Positions 13,001-28,403 are shown, counted from the stretch's first letter. The stretch is 64,000 bases of DNA from Synanceia verrucosa (GCA_029721515.1 CM056559.1:13631001-13695000), one strand, 5' to 3'. Notes: generated by a model from the sequence alone, not told the origin. Program-made: numbers and translations.

Positions 13001-15923
13001 AAGATGGCGTCTTTACATTCGATGGTCTTCCCCTTACCGTCTGTGAGGCGACCCTGACAAGAGAACAGCAAGAAAGGTACGTAGATCAATTCAATACTGT
13101 TTAAAATGTTTTTTTTCAAACAGAAACACGGGATTAGACTTCATTGGGGTTTAACATCTGCGCTCATCCCTGCGTGTTTGTATTCACACCTCGTCAAACA
13201 GCTGCAGCATGATGGTGAGGACGTCTGGATGGGCCTTGTCTACTTCATCAAAGAGGACAACCGCGTTGGGACACGCCCTCAACAGCTTAGTCAGCTGACC
13301 CCCTTCCTCATGTCCCACGTATCCTGGTGGGGAGCCAATGAACTTTGCCACCTGAGAGAGGGCGAATTAAGTATCACATTTACAGTGCATAGTGTTGAAA
13401 TCCACAAAAAAAATGAAAAACACTTAATAGAAACGACTGAACATCACCACACAATGTGACTCTGATAAACTGATTAAATCTATTCATCAGTGAAGCTTCC
13501 CTGAGAAGGGCAAAAGAGCATTAACACCATTTTGGTTTATGCGTCCATTATGAGTATGTAAACATAATTCAATGTGTTAGTGCCATGTATCTGCAATCGA
13601 ACACCTCCTGACTTCATGCTAACATGTCTGGAACGAGTAAAAAGTGTCTCACCTCGTGTTTTTCCTGGAACTCTGACATATCCATACGAATGAAACCCTG
13701 TAATCACACGACGGGTTAACCTCCCCAAGAGAATCACAACATGCTGCTGTATCAGAGTGCATCTTCGTGTTGGACTAGCAGTTGCCATGGAAACCAATCC
13801 AAATTGAATTCTCTGTGTTTTCTTCAAGGCCAGTAAATTAAATGTCTGTGTTTTATATCCATAAGAAGACCCCTTTTCCACCTATTGACACTGGTTTGTG
13901 CGTGTGAGTGTCTGTGTGATGATACACAACATACCTTTTTGATGTCCTTATGCATGTAGCGAGCCACCTGTTTGGCCAACTCTGTCTTTCCTGTGACATC
14001 CCAAATGTCGGCCGCACAGAAAAAGAAACACTGTTTAGTTATTCAGTTTCAGAGTCAACCCCAGTCTCCATTTAATTATTTGGTTTTTAATATAAATAAA
14101 AAAATAGTCCCTGCTTTTTTTTTTGTAATACATCAGTACGTAGAGATTTCAGGAAAACAAGCTTACTCATTTCAGACAGAAAGACGATCTCTCTGCTCCT
14201 CTAAGTGCTGGCCTAAATCCCAGTGCCTCTCTCTACAAAGCTTTCAATCATCCCCTGCTCTCCAGAAGCACACATTATGTTTGTCGCTAAAATATTCTGC
14301 ATATAAATGCTCATATGTGATATTGATGTCTTGTGTTTGGTATGCATATGGGTATGTGTGTGTGTGTGAAGGGCTGTGTGTCTTGTTGCTGTGTTTAATA
14401 TTGATGTCTCATGGCCACTGTTTGTCGCTGAAGGCAACAGAGAATATGAACACCGTCTCTCCTTCATCTATCTCTCTGGCCTGTCATCTCACCATCTCAC
14501 TTTTTTCTAGACGTCTATCTGGCCTTTAATATTCCTCCGTCTCCATTTTCCGCCACTCCCGACACTCACATGCACTTCTTCATCTTGGTGTTGTCCAGTA
14601 TAGCGCCATAACATTGCACTTAGCCTAAAGAAGGCCAGCTTTAAAATGAATACAACCAATTCACTTCTGATAGTTTGACAGCTCAATAAAAATACACCCT
14701 CCTTTAATTGTTTCCCACATTTTTTTTTTGTGGCCAGTAAGCATGAGAGATGGATACGTGGACAGCAGAGTGTCAGTGTGGATTTGTTGTAGCAGAAAGG
14801 TCCAGACAGAAGTTAGACAGTCTCAATTCATCCCCTCCATTCCCAGTGGATATCTTTAATTGAAACCGCTGTAGTGTTGCGCTGAGATTTGTTCACTCTC
14901 ACCGCTGTGTGTCAGCGTGTTTTAAAGTGCTATCAGCTGTTTCAGACAGCTGGTGCACCCAGAGCTCAATGGGCCTGAATAAACAAAGGACTAGAAATGT
15001 GCAGCGCTTTATAAAGCCAATACGGATCAAATAAAAAATGCCTTGATCAGTCCTGAATCACACAGACACATCACAGTTCTAGACTACTATCCATGGGGAT
15101 CTGCTTTTACAGATGTGCAAGTTCTTTTTATTCTTATTGTCATATTTGCCACCCAGTAAATTATGACACCATGGAGAAGAAATCCTTCACTGAGTACTTC
15201 CAAGAGTTTCTCCACTTTACATTTTACAATGAGTCTTATGTATTATTATCATTATTATAATCGGTTTCTTTTGATATCATTTGAATGCCAGGAGGAAAAA
15301 ACAATCTGCATGCAGTCAACAAAATTCAGAAACAAAATTCTGTTTATTTTGGCTCTATTTTAGAAGCTACTTCCAACTGACTGTCTTTTTTTTTTTTTTA
15401 GGCCACTGCGTCACGTGATCAAACAAGAGCAAGAGGGAGTATTTCCTGTGAAAGATGAGAGAGAGTGATTTACCGATTCCTGAGGAGCCCAGAAAGAGGA
15501 ACACGAGAGGATGCTCTTCGTCGTACCAACCATTCTCCTTCCTCCTGATGGCTACAGAGTGCCAGACGGAGGGAGAAAGAAAAGGAGGATTATTATTTCA
15601 CCCATTTGCATTTGTTGACTTTCCTTTTGCACTAAGCAGTCTGATTTTCACCCGATTGAACCGAGTTGACCCGAGGGTGACGTGTATCCCAGAAACTATG
15701 ATAAAAGAGCGAGAGAGCACGGATGAGAAAAGGGTCAAGACATTTGGCAGGGAAAAAAAAAGGAGAAGAGAGAAAACAGAGCAAGAGAGCAAGATGAGAG
15801 ACCTCCAGAAAGCTGCCCACGCTGCCTCTCTTCCCCCCTCAGTCAGTGGGGCCATTAGCCAGCAGTAATTGCGTTAGCCTCCCTGGCGCGGCCATGGTGA
15901 AATCAGTTTAGCATGGATCGCAG

Positions 15924-15971
<48 letters not shown>

Positions 15972-18108
15972 CTGCTTAAAGAGGAGTGCCTACCCAACCC
16001 TGCCATCACCCCAGCAACCACACTCACACATACACAAAGACAAGATGATGAGGTGGATCGGAGGGGAGTAAAGAGTGTATTTGGCCCGGTGAAGAAGCAG
16101 ACACTAGCGCAAACTCATCCAAATCTGAAGCTGTTGAGAGGCCGGGGCCAAAAACCAAAAACCAGAGCCACAGACGAGCAGGGTTTTGCCAACGGGATCA
16201 AAACATATTATTGCTTATTGGTTGCCTTGAGCAAAAAACGGCCCTGGGTTTGAATCCACTGGCAGGGTGGTACATGAATGTGTGTGTGGAGTGCTCGCAA
16301 TCTGTGCTGTTCCCTGGTATCCTCCCAAAGACTTACATTTTCGTTGAAATGAAACACTAAATTGCTCATAGGTAACTATCTCTGGTTAGCCTGGAGATGG
16401 ACTGTTAACACTGTCTCCCAGCTTGAGGAGTCAAGAAGTTCCAGGCGCCTAAATCGTTGGGGCAGGTATATAAAATGAGTGGACGTATCCCGATTGTTCA
16501 GATAAGTAAGCACATCGATCTTAATAAAGCTGACCTAAAAATGACCACAGTTGCTTTATGAGCTATGCACCCACCTCAGTAGAACTGATGCTTGCAGTGC
16601 AACAATAAATTCAAATTTTCCTTCATTTCACTCTACTTCATTTTAGAGAAGAGTCAATATGTTTTTACTAGGGCTGTCTAAGTTAGAGCGTTTACACGAT
16701 GGTAACTCTACTTGGACAAACTGTCTGAAATGCCAGAGACATGCTGATTTTGACAGCCCTAAATGCGTATATTTACAGTGTATATTTATAAGGGCTATTA
16801 GCTAAAATCAGAGCAATACCACATTAGCACAGTGTGTATCAAAAGAACGTCTCTTTTGCTTTTCCGTTTCATCCATTTCACGTTACAACTTAATACTTTC
16901 TGTGGTGCATTATTTGTTTGCCGTATTACAGGTATCTAATTGCATTGTTCGTGTCCTTGACTTTTAGAATGGAGTTCTGCTTTATGACCTGCCAGCACAT
17001 TTTTGACAACGCATTCTGGGCAGTTTGTCCAAGTAGAGTTACCGTCGCACAAATTAATACATTAAAACTGATTTGTCACCTTAACACGCCAATTTCGACA
17101 ACCCTAGTTTTTACGCATAAACTTGAATCAGCTCCACACGACAAAAACGCTGTGATTTTGCTAAGAGATTTGACATTTTTGAAACACAAAATATTCAACA
17201 TAATCATGCTGTTGGTGTAAAATCAGCCCCATTTATAGAAAACATTTTCATTAAATGTAACTACTTAAAGCTATTACAAGTATAGAAATTATTAATACAA
17301 TTACTGGTTATTTTATGAGTGTAAATCTGCAATTTCTACCATGTCAGGGCAATGTTTCTGATCCTACCATGGTCTGTCTTTGGCTTCTATTTGGAAATTC
17401 AAGATGTTAAAACATGGGTTATGCATGCCTTTCACATGCTCAACCCATGCCTGTTTGAATCTGGTAAGTGACGTCACAACCTGGAGGTTTGGCAGACTGG
17501 TCCTCAATTTTTTGGACCAGTTTTCACACACCTGCTGTGTATGCTTTCGCTCTTGTCACTGCTTTTACAACTTTAAAGTTCTCAGCATAAACATGTTATA
17601 GTTGGCACAAAGTTTGGGAGAACAAGCTTAAGTTTCTTAAGTTGTCAAGTGCAGCCAGAAAATGGTAAGTGACAGGAGAACGCTGAATCAACAGCAGCTG
17701 CAGTATACGTATGATGTTAAAGCATCTTTTACAGAGATGACGAGCCGTTTCCTGCTCCTGAGAGGCTTCGTCTGTGTGCGTGATGCAGTGAAGCTAAAAT
17801 ACTTCATGACAGACACCAGATCTGAGTGTTAAACTAACAACTAATAGCTGATAATCATAAAGAACAGATGCTTGGCAGGAGAAGAGGCAGAGCCAGGGAG
17901 GTAAAGAGGGAAGCAGCAGGAGGAGCTAAGATAAGGAGAGGAAAGAGGAGTAAGGATGTAGAAGGAGATAAAGAGAGAGGAGTGATGGAGATAAGGAGAC
18001 AGGGAAACAAACGAGTGTGTCAGAGATGGACACAGAGATGAACAGTGACAAGAGGGGCTCCAAAGCTCTGTCTGCTTTATCTATGACTGTGTGAATGACA
18101 GCGTAACC

Positions 18109-18143
<35 letters not shown>

Positions 18144-18435
18144 AGCTGATTGAGACCGACTTTGACAGAAGGGCACACTGACATTTCTCAGAGGACCCTG
18201 ACAACAACAACAAGGAAAGGAAGGAGACACAGAACAAATGGAAGCTTGCTCTCTCTCTCTCTCTCTGACACACACACACACAGCGGTGTGTGTGTGTGCG
18301 CGCGTGCGTGTGTGTGCGCGTGCGTGTGTGTGTGTATTGGGCAGGTCTGGTTGGCTCTAACATGATTACAGAGGGATGATTCTCTTCAATAACTCTTAGC
18401 CCTGAGAGCTAAACCTGGATCAATCTAACCTCCTT

Positions 18436-18487
<52 letters not shown>

Positions 18488-21400
18488 GTCTATTTATTCT
18501 TTGTGCATGCATGTGTGTGTCTGGTTGTGTATCTTGCTGCAGGCCAGCTGTTCGTTATGAGAGGTTCAGGTGGAGGCAGATGTTTTGGAGACAACAAGAA
18601 AAGAATTTTCTCAAATTCTGGTCTATGTAGTCTAAAATATGTAAATAACTAGTGTTGAAATGATTAGTTTATTAATGGTGGATGGATAACAACAAAACAA
18701 CTTGGATAAATGATTAATAGTTTAAAACAGTATTTGCTATTTCCCGCTTCTCAAATGTGAGGATTTCATTGGGTGGACACACAAAATAAGCATTATCATC
18801 TTGGTCTCTGGGCAATTTGATATGGCATTTTTGCTTTTATGGCAATACGGGACGACAGAGGAGGTGCTGACGTGCGACAAAGATTTTTTTTCACTATTGT
18901 TTAATCATCAAATTATCACTAAAATGTATTGTTGTATGTGTTGCTTCTGCTATTACATAATCTGGTCATGTGCGCCTCCCTCTTCTCTCTTTATCTGTAC
19001 CTCCCGTTCTCATTTGTTGCCTCCTTATCTCCAGCATATCCCTTCCGCTCTTTCCTGGTCCATCTCCTCATCTCTAAATCTCTACTTCCCTTCTCTGACT
19101 CTGCCAGAGTTCAGCTCATTGCTGCTTGGCTCATCAGCCGAATAAATGCACAGTAGATAACGTGTGTTTTTGTAAATGTCTCTTTTAGGCATCCCACATG
19201 CTCTCACTGTGTGTGATATATTCACTGTAATACTTCCCAGAAATCAATAAGCTGTTCCTTTATCACTCTGCCGGCGTCTTCTATGGCTTTCAGGACAATT
19301 TGCCATGATAACAACGATCATTCATCACATTGCCAAAGACTACAAGTCCCACGATTCCCCCCTGCTTCATTGACTATCAGCAAAACCAGTCGCTCACATA
19401 CGTATACGCACATCACGTCTGTAGTTTGCATTTTCAGAATTGTAGTTATGTACAATTTTAATTAAGTCTAGAGGCAAGAAATCCAAGTTGTTCTCTTGTT
19501 GGTCATAAACTCGGCAGTGTTTGCTCTTACAGACAGATTATAATGTCCAATTCAAGTTTTGGGATGGAGTTGATTATTTTCACAAATCTGTCCAAGATCA
19601 TAAAAATAACATGCAGCCTCTTACGTTATTGCCGAACTCTTTCTAAACACACACACTTTCTCTCTCTCTCATCTGCGGATCAATACATGGCCTCCATGGA
19701 TGCCTGGTGTAATATCAGCTCTTTACTGTCTGCTGTGTTATTGTGCTCTAACTCATCCTCCCTGCTCTTCTCGATGCATTACCCTTCCTCTCTTTGTCTT
19801 TCTGTCAATGCTCCGAGCTCTCTGATTCTCAGCCAATTCTCTGCTATCTCCTCCCATCAGCGCTTCTGTCTCCCGTTGCTTGTGTTTGTTTTACCCCAAA
19901 GTCTCATCTGTTTTTCTCTTCCGGTTGCCATCGCTTCCTGTTGTCTATCGCTGCATTTCTGTGCATTTTTGAGGAAGGGAGAAGGACGACGCAGCGTGAG
20001 GGAATGAAGAAGGAAAGATGCAGATGGCAGAGGCCGCAAAGTTGAAGTAGGAAAGGACAGAAGGGTGAAGGAGAAAGAGGGTGGTTGTGATGAAGATCTA
20101 GGGGCTAAAGAGAGGGAGAGAGATGAAGGGAGACACTGAGGAGAAAAAAGGGAAAAGAAATGAGGGGGGGAGAAAGAAGGAGAGAAAAGAGGAGGAGGGG
20201 GGTCTGTAGTACGTCTCCTCTCTCTGTAATCGTGTTAACTGGCGGCTCCAAGCCTGGCCTCTTCAGCTGTCACACACACAAAAACACACACATGCACACA
20301 GCACCTGTGTATGCCTGACAGACAGCTCATTCATCACAATTAACCAATTACAGCCTCCGCCGGTCTGTCTGAACCCGCCTTCTGTGGGAGGGAAGGGAGG
20401 ACAGCAAGAGAGTGGAGAAGGAGGGGATCGCAAAACAAAAACACCCAAAAAACAAAGAAATACAGGAAAAAGAAAAGCAACGTGGAAGCAAGGCTGTGTA
20501 TGTATTTATGTGCACTTAATGTTTGTCATTGTGTACAAGCTGCATAATGTTCTCTGGGTGTTTACCTGAAGCCACAGTATTAATGGCCCCCTCCTGTCCG
20601 ATGATGTGCTCCTTTAGCCTCCTCTCAAGGGGGAACCTCCGCCTCTCCTCCGCCTCCCGCCGAGCCTGCGCCTCCTGGAACTACACAGAGGTAAGAAGAT
20701 GAACATGCAGAAAACAGATGAGATAATCAATCTAGGTGAGGAGGGAGACAAAAAACACAAGGAGACTGACTGAAGAGTTTACAAGTCTGCCCAGGTTTAC
20801 TTGTTTTACTCCTCTTCATCAACTTTTCTTCTTCGCAGCTGAAGAGCAAAAAGGCTAAACATGCCCTCACTGTTGTGCAAAGCTATGATAATTAATTAAT
20901 AATTCAGACTCCCTTCTAGATGCAATAATAAGGCACTTTCCTTCCTTTTCACACACTTAAACACTCTCTTCTTCCATTTTCAGGTTTAACTGTTGTTCAG
21001 CTCTTTCTTTGTCGCAGCCACGCCATGCCTCATTCATCCTCTCCTTTTTGTCTTCTCCAGGTTTTCACCCTGCAGTGGAGGCAGGATGCTGATTCTCTCT
21101 CTCCATCTTGTTTAGCGATGGCCCGCTGTCATGCTGCTAGATATTAGATATCTATGGTTAACTCAAGTTTTATTTAAGAAAAAACAGCTGACCCCACCTC
21201 TACTACTATACGCTGACGTCATCGTTCAGTTTAACATAATCAAGCCTCGATATATGCTGCAGTTAGCAGCATAAATCACATTTAAATCACATTTTATCAA
21301 TTAAAAAATTAGAAACTATCCAAGAAAATTTGACACAAAGTAGGATTGGTTATTTATTTATTTTTTTTAACAATTTACTGATGTCATTGTTAGCGTGTTA

Positions 21401-23928
21401 GTTATGAGTTTGAGATAATGAAAACAAACTCTATTTTGAGGTATGGATAAATACATTATTTTATTAATATTGTTCAAAGCAAATCTGACAAAATGTAACA
21501 TTTATGATCCGTTCGGACACTTGACTGCTGCGTGACTGTGAATTACAGGTTGAAACTATTTCCGTATAAGCCCATCTATATAAAGTTGATACACTGTGTA
21601 TTAGAAAAAGTTGATGTTTCTAACCCCAGTTAACCTCGACCAGCTTTCACAGCTCTAACACTCAACAGCAGCTGTCACTCAGTCAGCAAACTGACACAGA
21701 CCTCCTGAGGAGTGTGTGTCTGTGTGCATGATGGCAAGTAAATGACACAGATGTCTTCTGCCTGAATAGTGCTGAGTCATTCTGACACAGGCCACAGGAA
21801 CCAACTATGGCATTAGTGTGCATGTAGCGATAGTTCAATTGTTTGCAGATTGTGCACAGCTCGTGCAGAAGAACTACATGAAAGAATATGTCTGTATGAG
21901 TGTGTCACACTGTACCCTGCTCTCAAACTCCTGCAGGATTGAGTTCAGCTCTCCAACTTTAGCATAGGCCCGTGCTGTGTGTCCCAAACCATTGGTCTGC
22001 AGGGGGTTGGCACCTGTATGCAAGCATGCAACAAACACACACATAAAAAAAATACAGGTCATACATTAGGAATAAAAGTCCAGCTCTTTGTATCAACTCA
22101 AATGGTTTAAAGTAACAACACAGTGACAAAATAATTTATTTTTAGTGAAGTATCCTCATTTTTTTGGCACATGAAAATGTGCACATCACCTCACCAGGAG
22201 GGTAAAAACATCAATTGAGAGAGTAAGGTTAGAGGTGAGAGGTCACATGGGTTCAGGGGTCACCGAGACTGACTGCAGTGAAGCAGGAGGGCGATGCAAT
22301 GACCCTGTAGGGGGTTTCATATCTGCAACGCGTGCCAATAACGGATGCTTTGACCCCTACACCCGCACACCAACACCCTGGATTATTATACGATCTATAC
22401 ACACACTGCGGGTTGTTGCAGGCTGGGGGCCATTGAGGCACACAGGCACACACTTCACACAGCAGGAAGGGTTAAATGGTGGAAAGGATGCTGTTAAACA
22501 GATCTTTAAGGTGTCGGAGTGTAAATGAGGAGGAACCATAATGTCACAGCACATGTGAAGTGTGCCAGGATGTGTCAGAAAGGGTGGTTAGCAGTGGCTT
22601 CTGCCCTGACCTGCTACACCAATCTCAACCCAGAGTCACCAACACATAAGTGCCTCCACATTAACAAGATTAAAATGCAATAGATATAAAGAGTGGAAAG
22701 ATTTTAACCGTTTAACACTGAACATGTCGCCGGCGACACGTTTGCAATTTGGATTACCGTAATTACGTATCGTTTGTGATATCAGAACAAATCCAACAGT
22801 TTCTGAAAGCTGAGACGTTGTGCTTTATGACCAATTTCACTCATGCGTCTCCTGCAAGCCTGCAAACAGCCCCTTTGTTCCCTGTGGCAAAAAACACCTC
22901 TATATAGTTTCCATGTTATGGCCTGTTTTTGCACATTTAGATATAAAGACTCACAAAACTCCACTGTAAATAGTTTTCAAACTTTTCAAAGTTCAACTTT
23001 AAGATGTAAAATCCCAACATCCCATAAAAATCCTCTAAAATCAAATGTATTTTTCTTCATTTTAAACTGTTAATATGCAGTAAATTGTAAATAATTGTCA
23101 GACATTTTGAGGCTCAGGTGTTAAAGGGTCAACAGCATTATATTTAGAGAGAAACGTTATATTTAGAAGAAAACAAAATCCAACAGAGACCACCTTTTTT
23201 TATTAGACCAGGGTTTGGCTATTTGACCCAGATTGTGGTCTGAGCGAGGTTTCACATATAATTTGTTCGGATTAAATGGAACAGTCAAAAAAAAAATGAG
23301 ATAGCTGTGAAAGGACCCTAAGATACTACTGACAAACATGAGAGGAAGCATAGGATGAACAGAAATGAGTCACTCACAATTAGTTGGTAGCAATACATTG
23401 TTAATCTCTCGGTTGCGAGAATACACAAGGATTAAAAGAAATAACTGACAATATTCCATGAAGGTATATGATTTGGGTCTATCAAAAAAGCATATTAAGG
23501 CCTCCAATATGCCCTTTCAGCTGATGAGGACAGATACTTGTACCAAATCTGATGCACAAACCCACATAAGTGACCACTGTACCAGATGACCCATCAGGTT
23601 TTTTTTTTTTAATCTGAGTGAACTATACTCAGGAAAACTGTAACAGCATATGTAATCATTACAGGCACCGGTTGTTCCTATAGCTCTGACCGCAGAGACT
23701 AATAATCACTGCGATGATTATCGATAAACCCCTAAATTTTGTGACCTGCTCTTGAAGCTATCGATCCTGACAACAATACACAACCAACCAAAAACATGAG
23801 GAAAGAAAGCAATAAAGTACGTTGCACCCCCACCCCACACCTAACACACACACGACATAATAAATAGCATCATTTAGGGCTTTAATATCAGGCCAACCCT
23901 CTGGGCCATAGCACTTTATAACAGGAAC

Positions 23929-23969
<41 letters not shown>

Positions 23970-26900
23970 CTGAACACTGAAACACAGTCACTCGCATACA
24001 CTAGATCCCTTCATTAGGAGTGCTTTAGTTATGCCTATTAGGAGTCCCCTCCTCTTTGCCATTTCCTCCTCCCTCTCTTTCACTGCAGCTGGTGGGAGAG
24101 AGCCCCTGCTGGTCTTTGTGCACGTGTGTGTCCTTGTATATGTATTGTGTGCGTCTGTGAGCATGTGTGTGTCTCTTCTAGCCCACTACCACCTACGGAG
24201 CCGTCCATTACTGAGATCCGGTGGTTACAGGCCCTGATGCAGAGCCTGGGGAGAAGCTCGAGTGCCTCCGCAGGTAGAGCAAAGGACTGTGGGACAAGCA
24301 GAGGCCCGAGGGTGGACCTGGAGACTGTGATGGATGGAGATGAGAGTCGAGGGCCGGCTAAGGCCAAAAGAGCAAACCTGCGGCTGGTAGAGTAACATGG
24401 ACGAACGCAAACACAAGGGAAATAACAAAGTGTAGGATACACACAATTCCATACAGACCCACATGCGGTGTGCGCATACATGAGGGGAAGATGACGCAGA
24501 ATTGGAGGACACACACCCAAATCCACTCAGATGTCCTGAAGCTGAGCCAGTTTATGTGATTTTTTTTGTGTGAGAAAAAAGATGGATTGGAGGTGACAAA
24601 GAGAAAATGGATTTAAGAAAAAGACAAATGACACAAGCTTTGTCAAGAATAATCATTAAAAACTTGTATAAAAATCTTTCATTATGCAATGTTTTGGTGA
24701 TTGTTATTGGCCGTGATGGCGGCGCCAAGCCAGCAACGACCCAGCCAGGCTGGCAAATACCCCACTCTGTCTGTAATCTGATTGACTTAAAACAAATGTC
24801 TCTTCTTTGTGAAATTTCTTACCTTTTTAATTCAAAAATGCGTCTGCAGAACATTTGATCGAGTTAGACGAAGTGATTTGTTTAAGCGTACAGAGTGCTC
24901 ACTGATGCAGGGGTGAGACGGGCAGACACAGCTCTAGATGCACCATCCATCATAAACATAAACAAGACATTAATACTAGCTTGTGCGGGTGTGTGTACAG
25001 TGACAGCAGACGGGGGTGTCAGCCTAAAAAGCAACAACTACAAATGTGCCCCCAAGTTAAGATTCAAAAAGTGTGCAACGATATCAGAAGGATAAAAGCA
25101 TACATGAATATATGAATATTTTAATTCGTCAAATGGAGACTTGAAAGCACAATCACACACACACACACACACGCAGTCACAAAGACACACACATCCTGTG
25201 ACTGTGGAGTTACCCCAAGGGCATATTCTGTGTGGAGGTCACAGTTCAACTAGGACTAGCTTGTTTAAGAGCAGCTTGCCTGGAAACTGAGGGGGATATT
25301 CTGCCCCGAGGGTCTATGAGCCTGCGTGTGTGTTGGTGGAGTCGAGTCAACGACAGGTGCGAGTGTAATGGGGGTGAATGGAGAGGGGGTATGAACAAGT
25401 GATCAATTTCAAATGAGCTTTGTAATACTGTTTATATTACTCGGGGGTGGAAGTGTTAAGACGATGATACATGGAGTGTTTTTTAAAGTTGACGGAGACG
25501 ATACGAGTACCATTTAGTTTGGATGGCAAAGAGTAAATTAAGGAGCTTGGCAAGTGTTGTGATAAAACAGGTGCTCTTCAGTTAGTCATTTGTTCCTTCA
25601 AATGAATGAATCACACATGAGCGTGAGTAATTATTGGACATTAATTAATAAAACAAAAATCACATCCTATAAACGCAGGGTGTCTAAGAAAACACAACCT
25701 TCTGTATCCTAGTGTGTCTGTATGCAAAATGAAAATAAAACCATATGAAACTTAAGTACGGGAGATAAGAGTAGAGGCTAAAAATTGTGTTTTTCCAGAT
25801 TCAAAATAATAAAAATCTATTCAGGGAAATATGGCCGGGATTTGGATTTTATTGTGTGTTTTTGTGTTACAGTTCTCTAATGTAATCTAAAAGGGATCTC
25901 TGTGCGATATGGACAAAATCTGATTTCTTGATATAGCTTGTTTTATATCCTGATAACAATATATATCCCGATAGAGTATTTTTTCTTGATACAATGAATA
26001 TGTTTTTTTACTCACATGATACTATTTAATTATCCACTGGTCATTCAGACACTGAAATGTGCTTTACACAGCGTGTCTAAACCACAACCGCAATAATGTT
26101 AACGTTAGTGTAACAACAGAGCTAACCAAGTAGCCTACATGTTAAAATCATGACATTAACAACAGAGGGTTACAACCTGTGGTAGACATTTTTATACCGC
26201 ACTACTACACTGTATATTATGATATACAATGTATATCGTAAAATACAATATACATTGTCATATCACACAGCTCTACAACTTAGGGTCAAATTTTCAAAAT
26301 GTCCCTGAAATCTGTTTATTCTGATAAATCTGCAAGTAACTGTCAATAAAATACAGATTGAGCGTTATCAAGGCTAACACCGGATAAAGACATTCTGTTA
26401 AGCCACTGGGGCTTTTCCCTTCTGGTGAACAATATAATTGAGTTCTGTCAGTTTGTTTTAGCTCAGACTGACAGAGGTTCAGGAGACAGCTGCATTTTCT
26501 TTTGCATCCTCTTCCTCCCTTTCTCTGAGGATGGAGAACCTTACGATACAATGAATGTGAGCCACAGCAAAATCAAGATCTTTCATATCTATTTATCTTT
26601 TAAATCAATTGATCTTTCATACGTTCCCTAAATAAAAAAAGAGGTGAATTTCTCTGAGATGAATAAGGTATCTATCTGTCTGTCTGTCTACGTATCTCTC
26701 TGCAGTATCTATCTGTTCTATGTTGGAGAATCAACTAATGTGTCGAGATGTAAAACTGCATATAGACTGTGCATATATGGAGACCCTCTAAAGTCCCTAA
26801 AGTGGGGTTAGGGATGGTAAGGTTTGGGTGGGTAGGGTGTAGCGTACCAGCCTCCAGCAGCATGCGGACGGTGCGTGGGTCATCAGCCAGTGTGGCGTAG

Positions 26901-27898
26901 TGAAGTGCTGTGCAACCACGGAAACCAGCCCTGCTGCTGAGCCGGCTGCTGAACTCATCCTCCCTGGACACGAGAACTGCAGTGCAAGACAGAGAATATG
27001 ATACATGAGGAGGGGCACAAGACAGATTAAAAGACAAGACTGTTTATTCCTCTGCAGAACATGCATTGAACACAGTTCATTAGTACGGTCTTTACGAAAT
27101 TCACATTTGAACACATTATTTTAACAAATTCTGACTCACAAGAGATGCTAGCAGCAAACTTTGTGAAGCTGAAAAGATGAGTTTGATGAATTAGCGGCTT
27201 AGCAGAAATGTTTGAGCCTTTAAAAAAAAACAAAACAAAACTTTCTTTAATCTATTCACAGTCAATGCTCCAGAAAGTGTGACAACGGTAGCACCGCAGA
27301 CTACCAAATTGTCTTTCTTGTTTCCAGCTTTAGAAGAGTTGTTCATTTTCACAGATTTAAACTCAACTGTCCGACCCGATAGGAATAATGCGAGTTGTGT
27401 TTTAGAGTCTCCTTTGCTGCGCTCCTTATTAATAATGGAGATAGTCTATCATTCTCTTCTTACTCCTCTTTTTCATAAGAGCACTCATCTCGTGCCACTC
27501 CTCTATCATCCATTTTTATTTTTGCCGCCTCCTTCCTCTCCTCCTTGGTATCCATCAATTCTTTTCATCACTTGCACCCTCTGCCTCCCCTCCCCACTCC
27601 CTCTGTCCCAATAACTTTGTCTCATCCATTTCCTGACTTCCTCGCCTCTCCCTCCCTCATCATCCCACCCATTTCCTTCCCTCCTTCCCTCCATCCGCTC
27701 TCCAAACATCTTCTTCCTTTCCTTTCCTCCATCTTTAACCTCTCCCTCACTCCTTCTGTCACTGCTCTCTACTGTCTTCCCTTACCCTTGCTTTCTTTCA
27801 CAGTCTTCCTCCTTTCATTTTTCCTTCCTTCATCAGTCTTACCCTTCCTCCATCCATTGTACTCTTTTTCTCCATCTCTCCAACAGTCTCTCTCTGCA

Positions 27899-27944
<46 letters not shown>

Positions 27945-28355
27945 CAGGGCGGGATAATCATAGCTAACCCAATAAAGCGTCGCGCAGGCCCCCCTAGCCC
28001 ATCCATCAGCGTGCGTCTGGGAAACGCTTCCCCACGCTACGCCAGCCCCACGTGGACCCAAACCTGACAGCCATATAAATGTCTGCAATATACATATCCC
28101 ATATAAATATGTCTGCAGAAACCCAACACAGACGGGGGGGGGGGTATGTGTATGTGTGTGTGTGTAGCTCAGAAGAAAAACAAATAAAAACACACACTAC
28201 TTGTCACAGAATGTATCAAATAAATAATGTGGAAGAAATGAAGCATGTACATATATGCAAATTGTTATGCAAATTATAATGTGTCATAATATTTGGTTCA
28301 ACACTTAGGATTCATATGTGCAATATACTGCCCCCCCCCAACGCGCGCGCACACA

Positions 28356-28403
<48 letters not shown>

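Larger units (their letters stand above)
15552..20565 (-). other. clpb intron 7
   Basis: A 5-kb intron with CA/GT microsatellites (15927-15969, 18112-18140, 18255-18335, 18439-18484), a SINE-like segment (about 16220-16440), a hAT-like element (16669-17106), a dispersed repeat copy (18654-18800) and purine-rich tracts (17876-18013, 20040-20210). No exon is recognised. Confidence 0.6.
22014..26847 (-). other. clpb intron 5
   Basis: A 4.8-kb intron with a CA microsatellite (23933-23969), a hAT-like element (25893-26275) and a short CT/GT-rich patch near 26663-26710. Short frames such as the one at 24126-24395 have no recognisable product and are judged non-coding. Confidence 0.55.

Noticed and set aside
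13972..14529. 185-codon plus-strand open frame
   Set aside because: Overlaps clpb exon 9 in antisense and then intron; composition is not protein-like.
19543..20007. 154-codon plus-strand open frame
   Set aside because: Ser/Leu/Cys-rich low-complexity translation inside clpb intron 7, no family motif, no splice signals consistent with a gene.
24126..24395. Plus-strand frame near a possible acceptor (CTTCTAG) and donor (GCAG|GTAGAG)
   Set aside because: No homology recognised, antisense to clpb, and the first part is a GT-rich repeat.
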